28,011 nt of DNA from JADJMO01 sp016794445 (GCA_016794445.1 JAEUKC010000204.1:1-28011); one strand, 5' to 3'; shown: positions 16,339-23,913, counted from the first letter of the stretch. Made by a program: numbers and translations. Notes: generated from the letters alone by a model not told the origin.

Positions 16339-16350
16339 ACGGGCATTGGA
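16335..16350 (+). promoter_or_regulatory. Candidate sigma-54 (-24/-12) promoter of the efflux operon
   Basis: TGGCACG (16335-16341), four bases, then TTGGA (16346-16350). The consensus is TGGCACG-N4-TTGCA, so spacing and the -24 element are perfect, with one mismatch at the important -12 C. The expected start site is about 16361, adjacent to the ATG at 16362. A sigma-54 activator is encoded divergently next door. Confidence 0.4.
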
Positions 16351-16361
16351 TGGGGGCCCGC

Positions 16362-17579
16362 ATGACCACGACCACCCTGGACGAGGCGACCGAGAAGGAG
16401 GCGCCGGCCGTCGCGCCCGCCCGCGAGAAGAACCGCGCGCGCATCGTCTTCCCGGTGCTGCTGCTCGCCGCGACCGCGGGCATCGGCGCCCACTACGCCA
16501 AGACGATGGGCACCGAGTCCACCGACGACGCGCAGATCGAAGGCCGGCTCTACAACGTCTCGCCGCGGATCGGCGGGCGGGTGGCCAAGGTGCTCGTCGC
16601 CGACAATCAGCTCGTCGAGGCGGGTGCCGTGCTGATCGAGCTCGAGGACGAGGTGCAGAAGGCCAAGCTCGCGCTGATCACCGCCGATGTCAGCGCTGCC
16701 AGGGCGAGCCTGCTGTCGCTCGAAGCGCAGCAGGCCCTGACGGAGAAGAACGTCGCGGCAGGCTTGAAGCAGGCCAAGGCCGGCGTGACCCAGGCCTCCG
16801 GCGCCGTGTACTCGAGCACCGCGACCGTGCCGCAGGCCAAGAGCGACATCGTCGCCGCCGAGTCGCGCCTCAAGCTCACCGAGACCGAGCTCGCCCGCGT
16901 GAAGGCGCTCTACGACAAGGGCCTCGCGACCCAGGTCGAGCTCGACGCGCGGCAGGCGGCGCACGACCAGGCCGTCGCCTCGCTCGACGCCGCGCGCGCT
17001 CGCCTCGTCGGCGCGCAGGCCTCGGTGGCGGGCGCGGCGGGCGGCCTCGAGGTGGCCGGCGCCCGGGTGGAGGCGGCCGAGACCGGTCCCGAGCAGCTCG
17101 CGGTGGTCAAGGCCCAGGTGGAGCTGGGCAAGGCGCGCGTGCAGCAGGCCGAGGCCAACCTCGCGCTCGCCAAGCTCGATCTCTCGTACACGAAGGTCCT
17201 GGCCCCGGCGCGCGGCGTCGTGTCGCGACGCTCGGTCGAGGTCGGTCAGATGGTCGACCCCTCGCGCCCGCTGCTCGCCCTCGTGCCCAAGGACGACCTC
17301 TGGGTGGTGGCGAACTTCAAGGAGGACCAGATCGCCCACATGAAGCCGGGGCAGCGCGTCGACGTGAAGGTCGACACCTACGGCCGCACGTTCAGCGGCC
17401 AGGTGGACAGCCTCGCCGCCGCGAGCGGCGCGCGCTTCTCGCTGCTGCCACCCGACAACGCCTCCGGGAACTTCACCAAGGTCGTGCAGCGCGTGCCCGT
17501 GCTGGTGCGCTTCACGCTGCCGAAGGACATGGAGCTCCGCCCCGGCATGAGCACCACCGTCGTCGTCCACCTGAAATAG
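16362..17579 (+). CDS. EmrA/HlyD-family membrane fusion (adaptor) protein of a tripartite efflux pump
   Basis: 405 residues from the ATG at 16362 (an ATG at 16350 would add four residues). A single N-terminal membrane anchor (about 28-45, IVFPVLLLAATAGIGAHY) follows a short cytoplasmic tail. The STDDAQIEGRLYNVSPRIGGRVAKVLVADNQLVEAG segment (53-88) is the first lipoyl-like half with the EmrA-type TDDA hallmark. A long alpha-helical hairpin rich in Ala/Lys/Glu spans about 98-270. The second lipoyl half is LSYTKVLAPARGVVSRRSVEVGQMVDPSRPLLALVP, then a beta-barrel domain (WVVANFKEDQIAHMKPGQRVDVKVD) and the C-terminal MELRPGMSTTVVVHLK. It bridges the inner-membrane transporter and the TolC channel, both encoded directly downstream. 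Confidence 0.93.
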   Translation: MTTTTLDEATEKEAPAVAPAREKNRARIVFPVLLLAATAGIGAHYAKTMGTESTDDAQIEGRLYNVSPRIGGRVAKVLVADNQLVEAGAVLIELEDEVQKAKLALITADVSAARASLLSLEAQQALTEKNVAAGLKQAKAGVTQASGAVYSSTATVPQAKSDIVAAESRLKLTETELARVKALYDKGLATQVELDARQAAHDQAVASLDAARARLVGAQASVAGAAGGLEVAGARVEAAETGPEQLAVVKAQVELGKARVQQAEANLALAKLDLSYTKVLAPARGVVSRRSVEVGQMVDPSRPLLALVPKDDLWVVANFKEDQIAHMKPGQRVDVKVDTYGRTFSGQVDSLAAASGARFSLLPPDNASGNFTKVVQRVPVLVRFTLPKDMELRPGMSTTVVVHLK

Positions 17580-17581
17580 CC

Positions 17582-19132
17582 ATGGCCGGCGAAGAACAGA
17601 CGCTGATCACCGGGCCCAAGGTCGGGATCACCATCGCCGCGATGGCGGCCGCCCTGATGGCGGTGCTCGACATCTCCATCGTCAACGTCGCGCTGTCCGA
17701 CATCCGCGCGAGCTTCGGCACGCCGCTCGACCAGATCGCCTGGGTCTCGACGGGCTACATGATGGCCAACGTCGTGGTCATCCCGATGACCGGCTGGCTG
17801 CAGCGCCGCTTCGGCTACAAGCGCTATTTCACTGCCTCGATCCTCATGTTCACCGCCGCGAGCGCGCTCTGCGGCCTCGCGTGGAACCTCCCCTCTCTGG
17901 TGCTGTTCCGCATGCTGCAGGGGCTCGGCGGCGGCGCGATCATCCCGACCGCGCAGTCGATCCTGTTCGCGCGCTACCCCCGCAAGGAGCACGGCACCGC
18001 GGGCGCCCTCTTCGGCCTCGGCGCGATCACGGGCCCGCTGCTCGGGCCCACCGTCGGCGGCTACCTCATCGATCTGTTCTCCTGGCACTGGATCTTCCTC
18101 ATCAACGTGCCCATCGGCCTCTTCGCCGCGTGGTTCGCCTACCGCAACATCGAGGAGCCCGGCTACGAGCGCCCGCACGAGCCGATCGACACGTGGGGCA
18201 TCGCGCTGCTCGCGGTCGGCATGGGCTCGCTCCAGTACGTCCTCGAGGAGGGCAACCGCAACGACTGGTTCCAGAGCTTCGAGATCGTCGTGCTCACCGC
18301 GGTGGCCGTGGTCTCCCTCGTCACCTTCGTCGTCCGCCAGCTCGAGACCCGCTACCCCGTCGTCGACCTGCGCATCTTCCAGAACGTCGCCTACAGCGCC
18401 GCGACCGGCATCAACTTCCTCGTCGGCGTCGCGCTGTTCTCGGCGACCTACCTGTTCTCGCTGTTCTGCGGCGCCGTCGTGCACTACTCGGCCAAGGACA
18501 TCGGCCACGTGTTCCTGGTCGCCGGCCTCGTCCAGATCGTGTGCATGCCGCTCGTCGGCCGCTTCGGCCACAAGGTCGACGGTCGGGGGCTCCTGTTCCT
18601 CGGCGTGCTGGTGGTCGCGTTCAGCCTCTACCTCACCACGCAGTACACCCGCAGCGTGGGCTTCTGGGACCTCACCAGGCCGCGCATGGTCCTCGGGGCC
18701 GGGCTCTCGCTCATCTTCATCCCGCTCTCGATCCTGGCGCTCTCCGACCTCGACCCCAGGCTGCGCGGCAACGCCACCGGCCTCTTCAACCTCACCCGTG
18801 AGCTCGGCGGTTCGATCGGCACCGCCTGGATGGGCATGCTGGTGACCGACGGCACCCGCATCCAGGCCGCCCACCTCGCCGAGCACGTCACCCCCTACGA
18901 CCCGAACACCCAGCAGCAGGTCGCGCTGCTCGCCCGCACGATCGGCGCCGGCACCGTCGACCCCACGAGGACGGCGCACACCATCCTGCAGCTCCGGGTG
19001 GTCAACGAGTCCATGGTCCGCGCCTTCACCGACGCCTTCGCCATGGTCAGCGCCGTCATCGCCTGTTCGGCCCTGCTCGTCTTCTTGCTGCGAAAACCGG
19101 ATGGTCCGGTGGAAATCGCCGGCGCCCACTAG
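17582..19132 (+). CDS. EmrB/QacA-type MFS drug transporter (DHA2, 14 TM)
   Basis: 516 residues from the ATG at 17582, two bases after the adaptor stop. The DHA2 signatures are clear: LDISIVNVALSDI (29-41), motif A GWLQRRFGYKRYF (71-83), RMLQGLGGGAIIPTAQSIL (motif B, 110-128) and motif C GPLLGPTVGGYL (151-162). The length and segment count fit 14 transmembrane helices. It should be an inner-membrane proton antiporter exporting hydrophobic or amphipathic compounds. Substrate range cannot be read from sequence. It works with the adaptor upstream and the outer-membrane channel downstream; the 92-base gap to the channel gene shows no terminator. Confidence 0.95.
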   Translation: MAGEEQTLITGPKVGITIAAMAAALMAVLDISIVNVALSDIRASFGTPLDQIAWVSTGYMMANVVVIPMTGWLQRRFGYKRYFTASILMFTAASALCGLAWNLPSLVLFRMLQGLGGGAIIPTAQSILFARYPRKEHGTAGALFGLGAITGPLLGPTVGGYLIDLFSWHWIFLINVPIGLFAAWFAYRNIEEPGYERPHEPIDTWGIALLAVGMGSLQYVLEEGNRNDWFQSFEIVVLTAVAVVSLVTFVVRQLETRYPVVDLRIFQNVAYSAATGINFLVGVALFSATYLFSLFCGAVVHYSAKDIGHVFLVAGLVQIVCMPLVGRFGHKVDGRGLLFLGVLVVAFSLYLTTQYTRSVGFWDLTRPRMVLGAGLSLIFIPLSILALSDLDPRLRGNATGLFNLTRELGGSIGTAWMGMLVTDGTRIQAAHLAEHVTPYDPNTQQQVALLARTIGAGTVDPTRTAHTILQLRVVNESMVRAFTDAFAMVSAVIACSALLVFLLRKPDGPVEIAGAH

Positions 19133-19224
19133 GCGCGCGGTCCGGTCCGCCCCAGCGTCCCGCGACCTCGGCCTTGCGCCCTGTCTCCGCCTTCGGCATC
19201 TCATCGCCCGTCGAAAGGAAGGCC

Positions 19225-20754
19225 ATGTCCCGCCTCGCGCTCCTCCCCATCGCAACGACCGTCGTTTTCGTCGGGCTCGCCCAGGCCCAGACACCGAAGG
19301 AGCCCAAGGATCCCAAGGCCAAACCGGCCGTGAGCGCTTCGGCCTCGGCATCGAGCCCCACGCCGACCGGCCCCTCGGCGAACGACACGCCCGTCCCCCT
19401 GCCCCAGATCCCGCTCGGCAGTGGGCCGCCCCTCACCGCGGACGAGGCGGCGAAGCGCGCCGTGGCCACGAGCAAGCAGGCCAAGGTCGACGAGGCGAAG
19501 GTCAAGGCGGCCGCCGCCGCGGTGGATCAGGCCTTCGTCGGCTACTTCCCGCGGCTGACGATCCAGGCGAGCTACACGCGCCTTTCCCCGGTCGACCCGG
19601 TCAGCCTCGGCAGCGACCAGGCCTACAGCGTGGCGGTCGCCAAGACCCCCGGGGTCAATCCGGGAGCGCCTCTGCCGACCGGCGCCATCCTCGTGGCGTC
19701 GCCCTCCTTCTCGTTCCCCGTCCTGCTCAACCAGTATTCGCTGAGCGCGACGCTGGTGGTGCCGATCAGCGACTACGTGTTCCGCATCTACGACAACCAC
19801 AAGTCGGCCCTCGCCTCGCAAGAGGCGGCCAAGTGGACGTCGAAGGTCAACGAGGTGAACACCGCGGCCGACGCGCGGGTGGCGTTCTACAACGTGCTCC
19901 GCGCGCGCGGCACCGTGGTCATCGCCAAGTCGGCGGTGGCGCAGGCCGAGTCGCACCTCAAGGACCTCAAGGTCCGCCTCGAGCTCAAGGCGGTCACCAC
20001 CGCCGACGTCTCGCAGGTCGAGGCCAGCCGCGCGGGCGCCGAGCTCGCGGTCATCAAGGCCGAGAACCTGGTCACCATCACCGAGACCAACCTGCGCATG
20101 CTCATGCACTCGCCCGACGACGAGGCGTTCTCGCTCGGCGAGGACCTGATGGTCGAGATCCCGAAGTACACCGGCGACCTCAAGACCCTCAAGGCCGACG
20201 CCGCGAGCCGCCGCCCCGAGCTCAAGGCCATCGACGCCCAGATCGCCTCCATCGAGTCCACGAGCAACGTGGTGTCCGCGGGCCTCTACCCGCGCCTCGA
20301 CGGCGTCGCGCAGCTGCTCACGGCCAACCCGAACCAGCGCGTCTTCCCCTTGCAGGAGAAGTTCATGACCACCTGGAGCCTCGGGCTCCAGCTCACCTGG
20401 TCGCCGAACGACACGATGGTCGCGAGCGCGCAGAAGAAGACGATCTCGGCCTCGACCGAGCAGCTCAAGGCCACGCGGGAGCAGGTCACCGACGCGCTGA
20501 TCCTCGACGTGACCAACGCCTTCGTGAAGGTCCGCGAGGCAGACGCGTCCGTCGTCTCGACGCTGGCCGAGCTGCGCGCCGCCGAGGACACGCTGCGCGT
20601 CCGCAAGGAGCAGTTCCAGCTCGGCGGCATCACGAGCACGATCCTCACCGACGCCGAGGCCGACGTGACCCGCGCGCGCTTGAACCACCTCAACGCGCGC
20701 GTGGAGCTGCGGATCGCCCGCGCGCAGCTGAAGAAGGCCACCGGCGAGGTGTAA
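19225..20754 (+). CDS. TolC-family outer-membrane efflux channel
   Basis: 509 residues from the ATG at 19225, preceded by a good Shine-Dalgarno (GAAAGGAAGG). The Sec signal peptide is MSRLALLPIATTVVFVGLAQA, cleaved after AQA. A Pro/Ser/Ala-rich stretch to about residue 65 precedes the OEP repeats: LTADEAAKRAVATSKQAKVDEAKVKAAAAAVDQAFVGYFPRLTIQASYTR (first) and the RRPELKAIDAQIASIESTSNVVSAGLYPRLDGVAQL region (second), each with the helix plus beta-hairpin pattern of TolC. The C-terminal helix RARLNHLNARVELRIARAQLKKATGEV is typical. It provides the outer-membrane duct for the EmrAB-like pair and completes the pump. Confidence 0.93.
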   Translation: MSRLALLPIATTVVFVGLAQAQTPKEPKDPKAKPAVSASASASSPTPTGPSANDTPVPLPQIPLGSGPPLTADEAAKRAVATSKQAKVDEAKVKAAAAAVDQAFVGYFPRLTIQASYTRLSPVDPVSLGSDQAYSVAVAKTPGVNPGAPLPTGAILVASPSFSFPVLLNQYSLSATLVVPISDYVFRIYDNHKSALASQEAAKWTSKVNEVNTAADARVAFYNVLRARGTVVIAKSAVAQAESHLKDLKVRLELKAVTTADVSQVEASRAGAELAVIKAENLVTITETNLRMLMHSPDDEAFSLGEDLMVEIPKYTGDLKTLKADAASRRPELKAIDAQIASIESTSNVVSAGLYPRLDGVAQLLTANPNQRVFPLQEKFMTTWSLGLQLTWSPNDTMVASAQKKTISASTEQLKATREQVTDALILDVTNAFVKVREADASVVSTLAELRAAEDTLRVRKEQFQLGGITSTILTDAEADVTRARLNHLNARVELRIARAQLKKATGEV

Positions 20755-20782
20755 GAGGGCGAGCCGTGCGACGTTGTCGGGC

Positions 20783-21628
20783 ATGACCGCCCGCGATCGC
20801 CTCCTCGCCCGGCGGGCCGCGTTCGTGGCGGCCGCGGTGGGCTCGCTCACGAGCGAGGCAAGGGCCGAGTGCCCCGAGCCGCCGCCCGAGGGCGAGTGCC
20901 CACCCGAGCCCTACGTCGCGCCGTGCCTTTCGGCGCCGAACAAGCCGCCACCTCCGCCCATCGAGCACCCCCCGCGGGTGTGTCTCTCGCCGCCTCCGCC
21001 GCCACCCACCAACCACGATGGGATGGACCTCGGCCTCGCGCTGCCGGCAACGCCCACCCTGCTCTTGCCCCTCGGCGGGCATGGCGACGATCCGACGACG
21101 GTGCGCACGACGAAGCTCGCCGCACCGCTCGCGCTCTTCGTGACGCGCGATCTCGGTCCGGGAGCCCTTCGCTTCGGCGTCCGCTCCGGGCTCGGCGCGC
21201 CGACGGCGGACGTGCTGGTCCCGCTGGGCGGCTTCCTCGGCTACGCGCTCGTGCACCGGCCCTCCGGGTGGGACGCCGACCATCACTTCGGCTTCGGTCT
21301 CGAGATCGGCGGAGGCGCCTACCTCGGCGAAGCCTCGCGACCGTACCTCGAGGTGGCCGTGACGCCGCTCGCCTTCACCTTCGCCGGCGACCACCGCTAC
21401 AGCGATCGCCGACTCCACTCGTTCTACGCCTTCGAGCTGCGCGGGGCGCTGCTGATGCTCGACACGGGCCCGGCCGAGGCACGCTCGTTCGGTCCCGCGG
21501 CGTTCACGCTGGGGGTGAACTTCGTGTTCGGCTTCCAGATCAAGAAGCCGTCGCTCGCGGCGGGTGACTACCCGATGACCAGCGTCTCCTCGGTGTTCGC
21601 GGCGCGGCGCGGCCCGACCACGTCGTAG
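20783..21628 (+). CDS. Proline-rich outer-membrane protein with beta-barrel-like C-terminal part
   Basis: 281 residues from the ATG at 20783 (in-frame TTG at 20774 is less likely), 28 bases after the TolC stop. The signal peptide is RDRLLARRAAFVAAAVGS..SEARA, with likely cleavage before ECPEP. The mature N-terminus (about 31-82) is Pro/Cys-rich (CPEPPP.GECPPEP, PCLSAPN, PPPPPIEHPP, VCLSPPPPPP). The rest consists of alternating strands (ALRFGVRSGLGAPTADVLVPLGGFLGYAL, HHFGFGLEIGGGAYLGEAS, LEVAVTPLAFTFAG, FTLGVNFVFGFQI), consistent with a small outer-membrane barrel. No named family is recognised. It may belong to the efflux operon. Its last 61 bases overlap the convergent hydroxylase gene, and the barrel seems to end about 25 residues before the stop. 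The leader resembles that of the lipoprotein at 22960-23298. Confidence 0.8.
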   Translation: MTARDRLLARRAAFVAAAVGSLTSEARAECPEPPPEGECPPEPYVAPCLSAPNKPPPPPIEHPPRVCLSPPPPPPTNHDGMDLGLALPATPTLLLPLGGHGDDPTTVRTTKLAAPLALFVTRDLGPGALRFGVRSGLGAPTADVLVPLGGFLGYALVHRPSGWDADHHFGFGLEIGGGAYLGEASRPYLEVAVTPLAFTFAGDHRYSDRRLHSFYAFELRGALLMLDTGPAEARSFGPAAFTLGVNFVFGFQIKKPSLAAGDYPMTSVSSVFAARRGPTTS

Positions 21629-22203
21629 TCCGCGGCGAACTCCGCACGCACGTCGCCGGTCGCGGCGTCGACCATCCACGGCGGCGCCGCGCGGCGGGGA
21701 ACGCGCACCTTCTGGCCCTCGGCGATGCGCACCTCGGTGTCGAACACGCGGTCCCACAGGTACGAAGTGACGCCGTGGTTCTCGCGCGGGCTCTTGTGGT
21801 GGTGGTGCAGGTGGTGACGGCGCACCCAGCGGCTGAACGTACCGGTGGGCGGATGGGTGTGGATGCGGCGGTGGATGATCTCGTACGAGGCGTACGTCGC
21901 GCCGAAGCCGAGGGCGAACGAAAGCGCACGCCGCGGCCCGACGACGAGCGAGCCGAGCGTGGTGACCACGCCAGTGACCGCGACGGCGGCGACGATCTTC
22001 TTGGACGTCGGCGCGAAGTACTGCGGGTCGGTGTGGTGGGCGAGGTGCTCCTCGTTGAACAGCGCCATGAGCCCCGAGGGGGTGAGCGAGCGGAGGCCGC
22101 GCACGGGCTTGCGCTTCGGGCCGTGGCCGACGAAGCGGTGGAGGGCGTACTCGCTGGCGCTCCAGGCGAGCGCGCCGAGGGCGAAGGGAAGCGGGGCGAT
22201 CAT
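21568..22203 (-). CDS. Sterol desaturase / fatty acid hydroxylase-family membrane protein
   Basis: 211 residues from the ATG at 22203. Clustered histidines match the di-iron membrane hydroxylase pattern: HRFVGH (22-27), HLAHH (53-57), HRRIHTH (111-117) and HHLHHHH (130-136), separated by hydrophobic segments (PLPFALGALAWSASEYAL, IVAAVAVTGVVTTLGSLVVG, ALSFALGFGATYASYEII). Such enzymes use two irons and O2 to hydroxylate or desaturate lipids, carotenoids or sterols; the substrate here is unknown. Its start overlaps the TetR stop by ATGA, so translation is coupled and expression probably follows the TetR regulator. The 3' end overlaps the convergent outer-membrane protein gene by 61 bases. Confidence 0.88.
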   Translation of the reverse strand: MIAPLPFALGALAWSASEYALHRFVGHGPKRKPVRGLRSLTPSGLMALFNEEHLAHHTDPQYFAPTSKKIVAAVAVTGVVTTLGSLVVGPRRALSFALGFGATYASYEIIHRRIHTHPPTGTFSRWVRRHHLHHHHKSPRENHGVTSYLWDRVFDTEVRIAEGQKVRVPRRAAPPWMVDAATGDVRAEFAADYDVVGPRRAANTEETLVIG

Positions 22204-22928
22204 GCGGTTTCTCCGGTGAGGGGCAGGCGGTCGAGCGCGCGACGCGCGCGGGAGAGCAGGTTCGGGGTGGCGCCGAAGCCACGCAGGAGCGCGGCGACGG
22301 ACTCGTCGGCGAGCGCCGCCGCGGTGGGCGCGTGGGGCGCGACGCGGCGGAGTTTTTCGAGCTGGGTGAGGCCGTGCAGGGTGGCCCAGAGGGTGAGCGT
22401 GCGGCCGAGCGCGTCGCCGGCCTCGAGCGCCGAGGCCTCCGCGGCGAGCGCGAAGAGGCGGGCCATCTCCACGAGCAGCTCGGTGACGAGCGGCGCGGTG
22501 CGGGCGGCCTCCTCGTCGGCGATGAGCACGCGCGGGTCGCCGATGAGGAGCGCGAGCAGGCGGAACGCCTCCGGCCGCGCGCGCGGAAGGTCCATGTACG
22601 TGCGCGCCGCGTGCAGCAGCGCGGCGAGGGCGGCGACCTCGGGGGCGACCCGCCCGACGACGCCCGGGACCCGCCCGAGCTCCGCCGACAGGTGCGCGTG
22701 CACCTCGCTCACCGCGCGCCGCTGCAGCGCCGCGAGCAGCGCGTCCTTCGAGGGGAAGTAGCGGTAGAGGGCGGTCGTGACGATCCCGAGTCGGTGCGCG
22801 ACGGCCTGCAGCGTGAGCCCCTCGAGGCCACCCTCGGCGAGCAGCGCCATCGCCGCGTCGAGCACGGCGCTGGTCTTGTCCTCGCGCCGACGGGCGTGCG
22901 GGACGAAGGCGGCCTGTTTGTGAATCAC
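22200..22928 (-). CDS. TetR-family transcriptional repressor
   Basis: 242 residues if started at GTG 22928; GTG at 22934 (244 residues) is an equal alternative, and there is no ATG or Shine-Dalgarno nearby. The N-terminal HTH is classical: KTSAVLDAAMALLAEGGLEGLTLQAVAHRLGIVTTALYRYFPSKDALLAAL (residues 18-67). The C-terminal part (about 75-235) is the all-helical ligand/dimer domain and ends with a run containing FRLLALLIGDPRVLIADEE and LTLWATLHGLTQLEKL. The gene is translationally coupled to the hydroxylase downstream (ATGA). Its start codon and promoter lie inside a nested palindrome (22919-22953), so autorepression is expected. The inducer is unknown; lipids are plausible given the partner gene. 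Confidence 0.9.
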   Translation of the reverse strand: MIHKQAAFVPHARRREDKTSAVLDAAMALLAEGGLEGLTLQAVAHRLGIVTTALYRYFPSKDALLAALQRRAVSEVHAHLSAELGRVPGVVGRVAPEVAALAALLHAARTYMDLPRARPEAFRLLALLIGDPRVLIADEEAARTAPLVTELLVEMARLFALAAEASALEAGDALGRTLTLWATLHGLTQLEKLRRVAPHAPTAAALADESVAALLRGFGATPNLLSRARRALDRLPLTGETA

Positions 22929-22953
22929 GTTCACAACATGAACCGCATTCACA
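22919..22953. promoter_or_regulatory. Nested palindrome, candidate TetR operator
   Basis: Outer arms TGTGAAT (22919-22925) and ATTCACA (22947-22953) and inner arms GTTCA (22929-22933) and TGAAC (22939-22943) share one centre near 22936. On each strand the half-site TGTGAA recurs with an 18-base step (a variant, ATGAAC, in one position). This suits two TetR dimers bound on overlapping faces. It covers the start codon and the -10 region of the tetR gene. Confidence 0.65.
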
Positions 22954-22963
22954 CTTGTGTCAA
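22935..22963 (-). promoter_or_regulatory. tetR promoter embedded in the operator
   Basis: Minus strand: a perfect TTGACA (22963-22958), 17-base spacer, CATGTT (22940-22935, 3 of 6 to the -10 consensus). Start of transcription would be near 22928, where the GTG lies. The TGA of the upstream lipoprotein overlaps the -35 hexamer. Confidence 0.5.
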
Positions 22964-23298
22964 GGGGGCGGCACGTCGAGGCACGGCGCGGGCGCGGACC
23001 CGGCGTCGAGGGCTGGCGCGATCTTGGGCGTGAGACAGGGAACAGGAGGTGGTCCGGCGTCGTGCGGCGCAGAGATCGTGAGGCACGGCGAGGCGGTGAT
23101 CCCGCCGTCGACGGGCTCCACGTCCAGGCAAGGGTGCGGAGCCACCGGTCGCTGCCCGGCGTCCTTCTTCGACTTCTCCCCCTCCGCAGGGGCGACGATG
23201 TCCGGCCCCTCCTTGCGCTCGCAGCCGAGGGTGGTGGCGGCGAGCGCCGCCGCGACGAACTGCGCGCGGCGCGCGAGGATGCGTTCCCGGGAACCCAT
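22960..23298 (-). CDS. Small lipoprotein with four spaced Pro-Cys-Leu motifs
   Basis: 112 residues from the ATG at 23298, 14 bases after the GNAT stop. The leader GSRERILARRAQFVAAALAATTLGC ends in a lipobox-like TLGC (Cys26). After a charged linker (ERKEGPD..EGEKSKKDAGQ) come four PCL motifs at 56-58, 71-73, 87-89 and 105-107, spaced 15, 16 and 18 residues, each followed by a short hydrophobic/acidic stretch and a Pro/DAG spacer (PCLDVEPVDGG, PCLTISAPHDAGPP, PCLTPKIAPALDAGSA, PCLDVPPP). There are four cysteines beyond the lipid one. No family name is known to me. It could be a cell-surface protein, or a precursor whose cysteines are modified. The stop overlaps the -35 element of the tetR promoter. 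Confidence 0.8.
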   Translation of the reverse strand: MGSRERILARRAQFVAAALAATTLGCERKEGPDIVAPAEGEKSKKDAGQRPVAPHPCLDVEPVDGGITASPCLTISAPHDAGPPPVPCLTPKIAPALDAGSAPAPCLDVPPP

Positions 23299-23312
23299 CC
23301 CGGCATCGTGCC

Positions 23313-23912
23313 TCAGCCGCTCGGGGGACGGGTCATCGGCGTGACCGAGGCGCTGCCGATGGTGGGGATCTCGCGGTCGGCCACGAAGCCGTGGCGCCGG
23401 TAGAACGGCTGGTTCCGCGGGTTGCTCGACTCGAGGTACGCCGGCAGGCGCGCGCGATCGCACGTCGGGAGCACCTCGGCGAGCAGGGCGGCCCCGGCAC
23501 CTCGCCCCTGGAACGACGCCGCGGTGCCGATGATCGCGAGGTAGAAGTGGGCGTGCAGCGGGTGGTGCCGCTCCACGCGCTCGAGCGCGACGAGGCCGTG
23601 CGCGGCGCGCGTGCCGAGCGCGAACAGGAGCCCGGGACCGAGCCCGACGATCTCGCGCGCCGTGGTCTTCCACTCGCCGGGGCGACTCCACGCTGCCGCC
23701 GCGCGGACCTCTCCCTCGTGCTCGACGACGTGCACGAGATCGCGGCGCAGCCAGCGGCTCGCGAGCAGCCGCGAGAACAGCGCGAAGAGCTGCGCCCCCC
23801 GGCCGGTCGGGTCGGGCAGGATGGCGGCCCACACCGGGTCGTCCAGGAACGCGTCGCGCCACACCACGGCGATGGCGGCGCGATCCTCGGTGCGCGCGGC
23901 TCGGACGTGCAC
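23313..23912 (-). CDS. GNAT-family N-acetyltransferase
   Basis: 199 residues from GTG at 23912, one base after the stop of the barrel protein gene (TAG-C-GTG). The N-terminus VHVRAARTEDRAAIAVVWRDAFLDDPVWAAILPD is a typical GNAT start. The acetyl-CoA loop is FQGRGAGAALLAEVL (134-148, Q-x-x-G-x-G), preceded by the strand HAHFYLAIIGTAASF and followed by LPAYLESSNPRNQPFYRRHGF, the motif B region. The substrate is unknown. It is soluble and cytoplasmic. Its place between an outer-membrane protein and a lipoprotein in one co-oriented run suggests co-expression. Confidence 0.9.
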   Translation of the reverse strand: MHVRAARTEDRAAIAVVWRDAFLDDPVWAAILPDPTGRGAQLFALFSRLLASRWLRRDLVHVVEHEGEVRAAAAWSRPGEWKTTAREIVGLGPGLLFALGTRAAHGLVALERVERHHPLHAHFYLAIIGTAASFQGRGAGAALLAEVLPTCDRARLPAYLESSNPRNQPFYRRHGFVADREIPTIGSASVTPMTRPPSG

Positions 23913-23913
23913 G

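Noticed and set aside
12320..21628. Biosynthetic gene cluster with self-resistance pump
   Set aside because: Apart from the ATP-grasp-like protein there is no recognisable biosynthetic enzyme set; the pump and two-component system alone do not support it.
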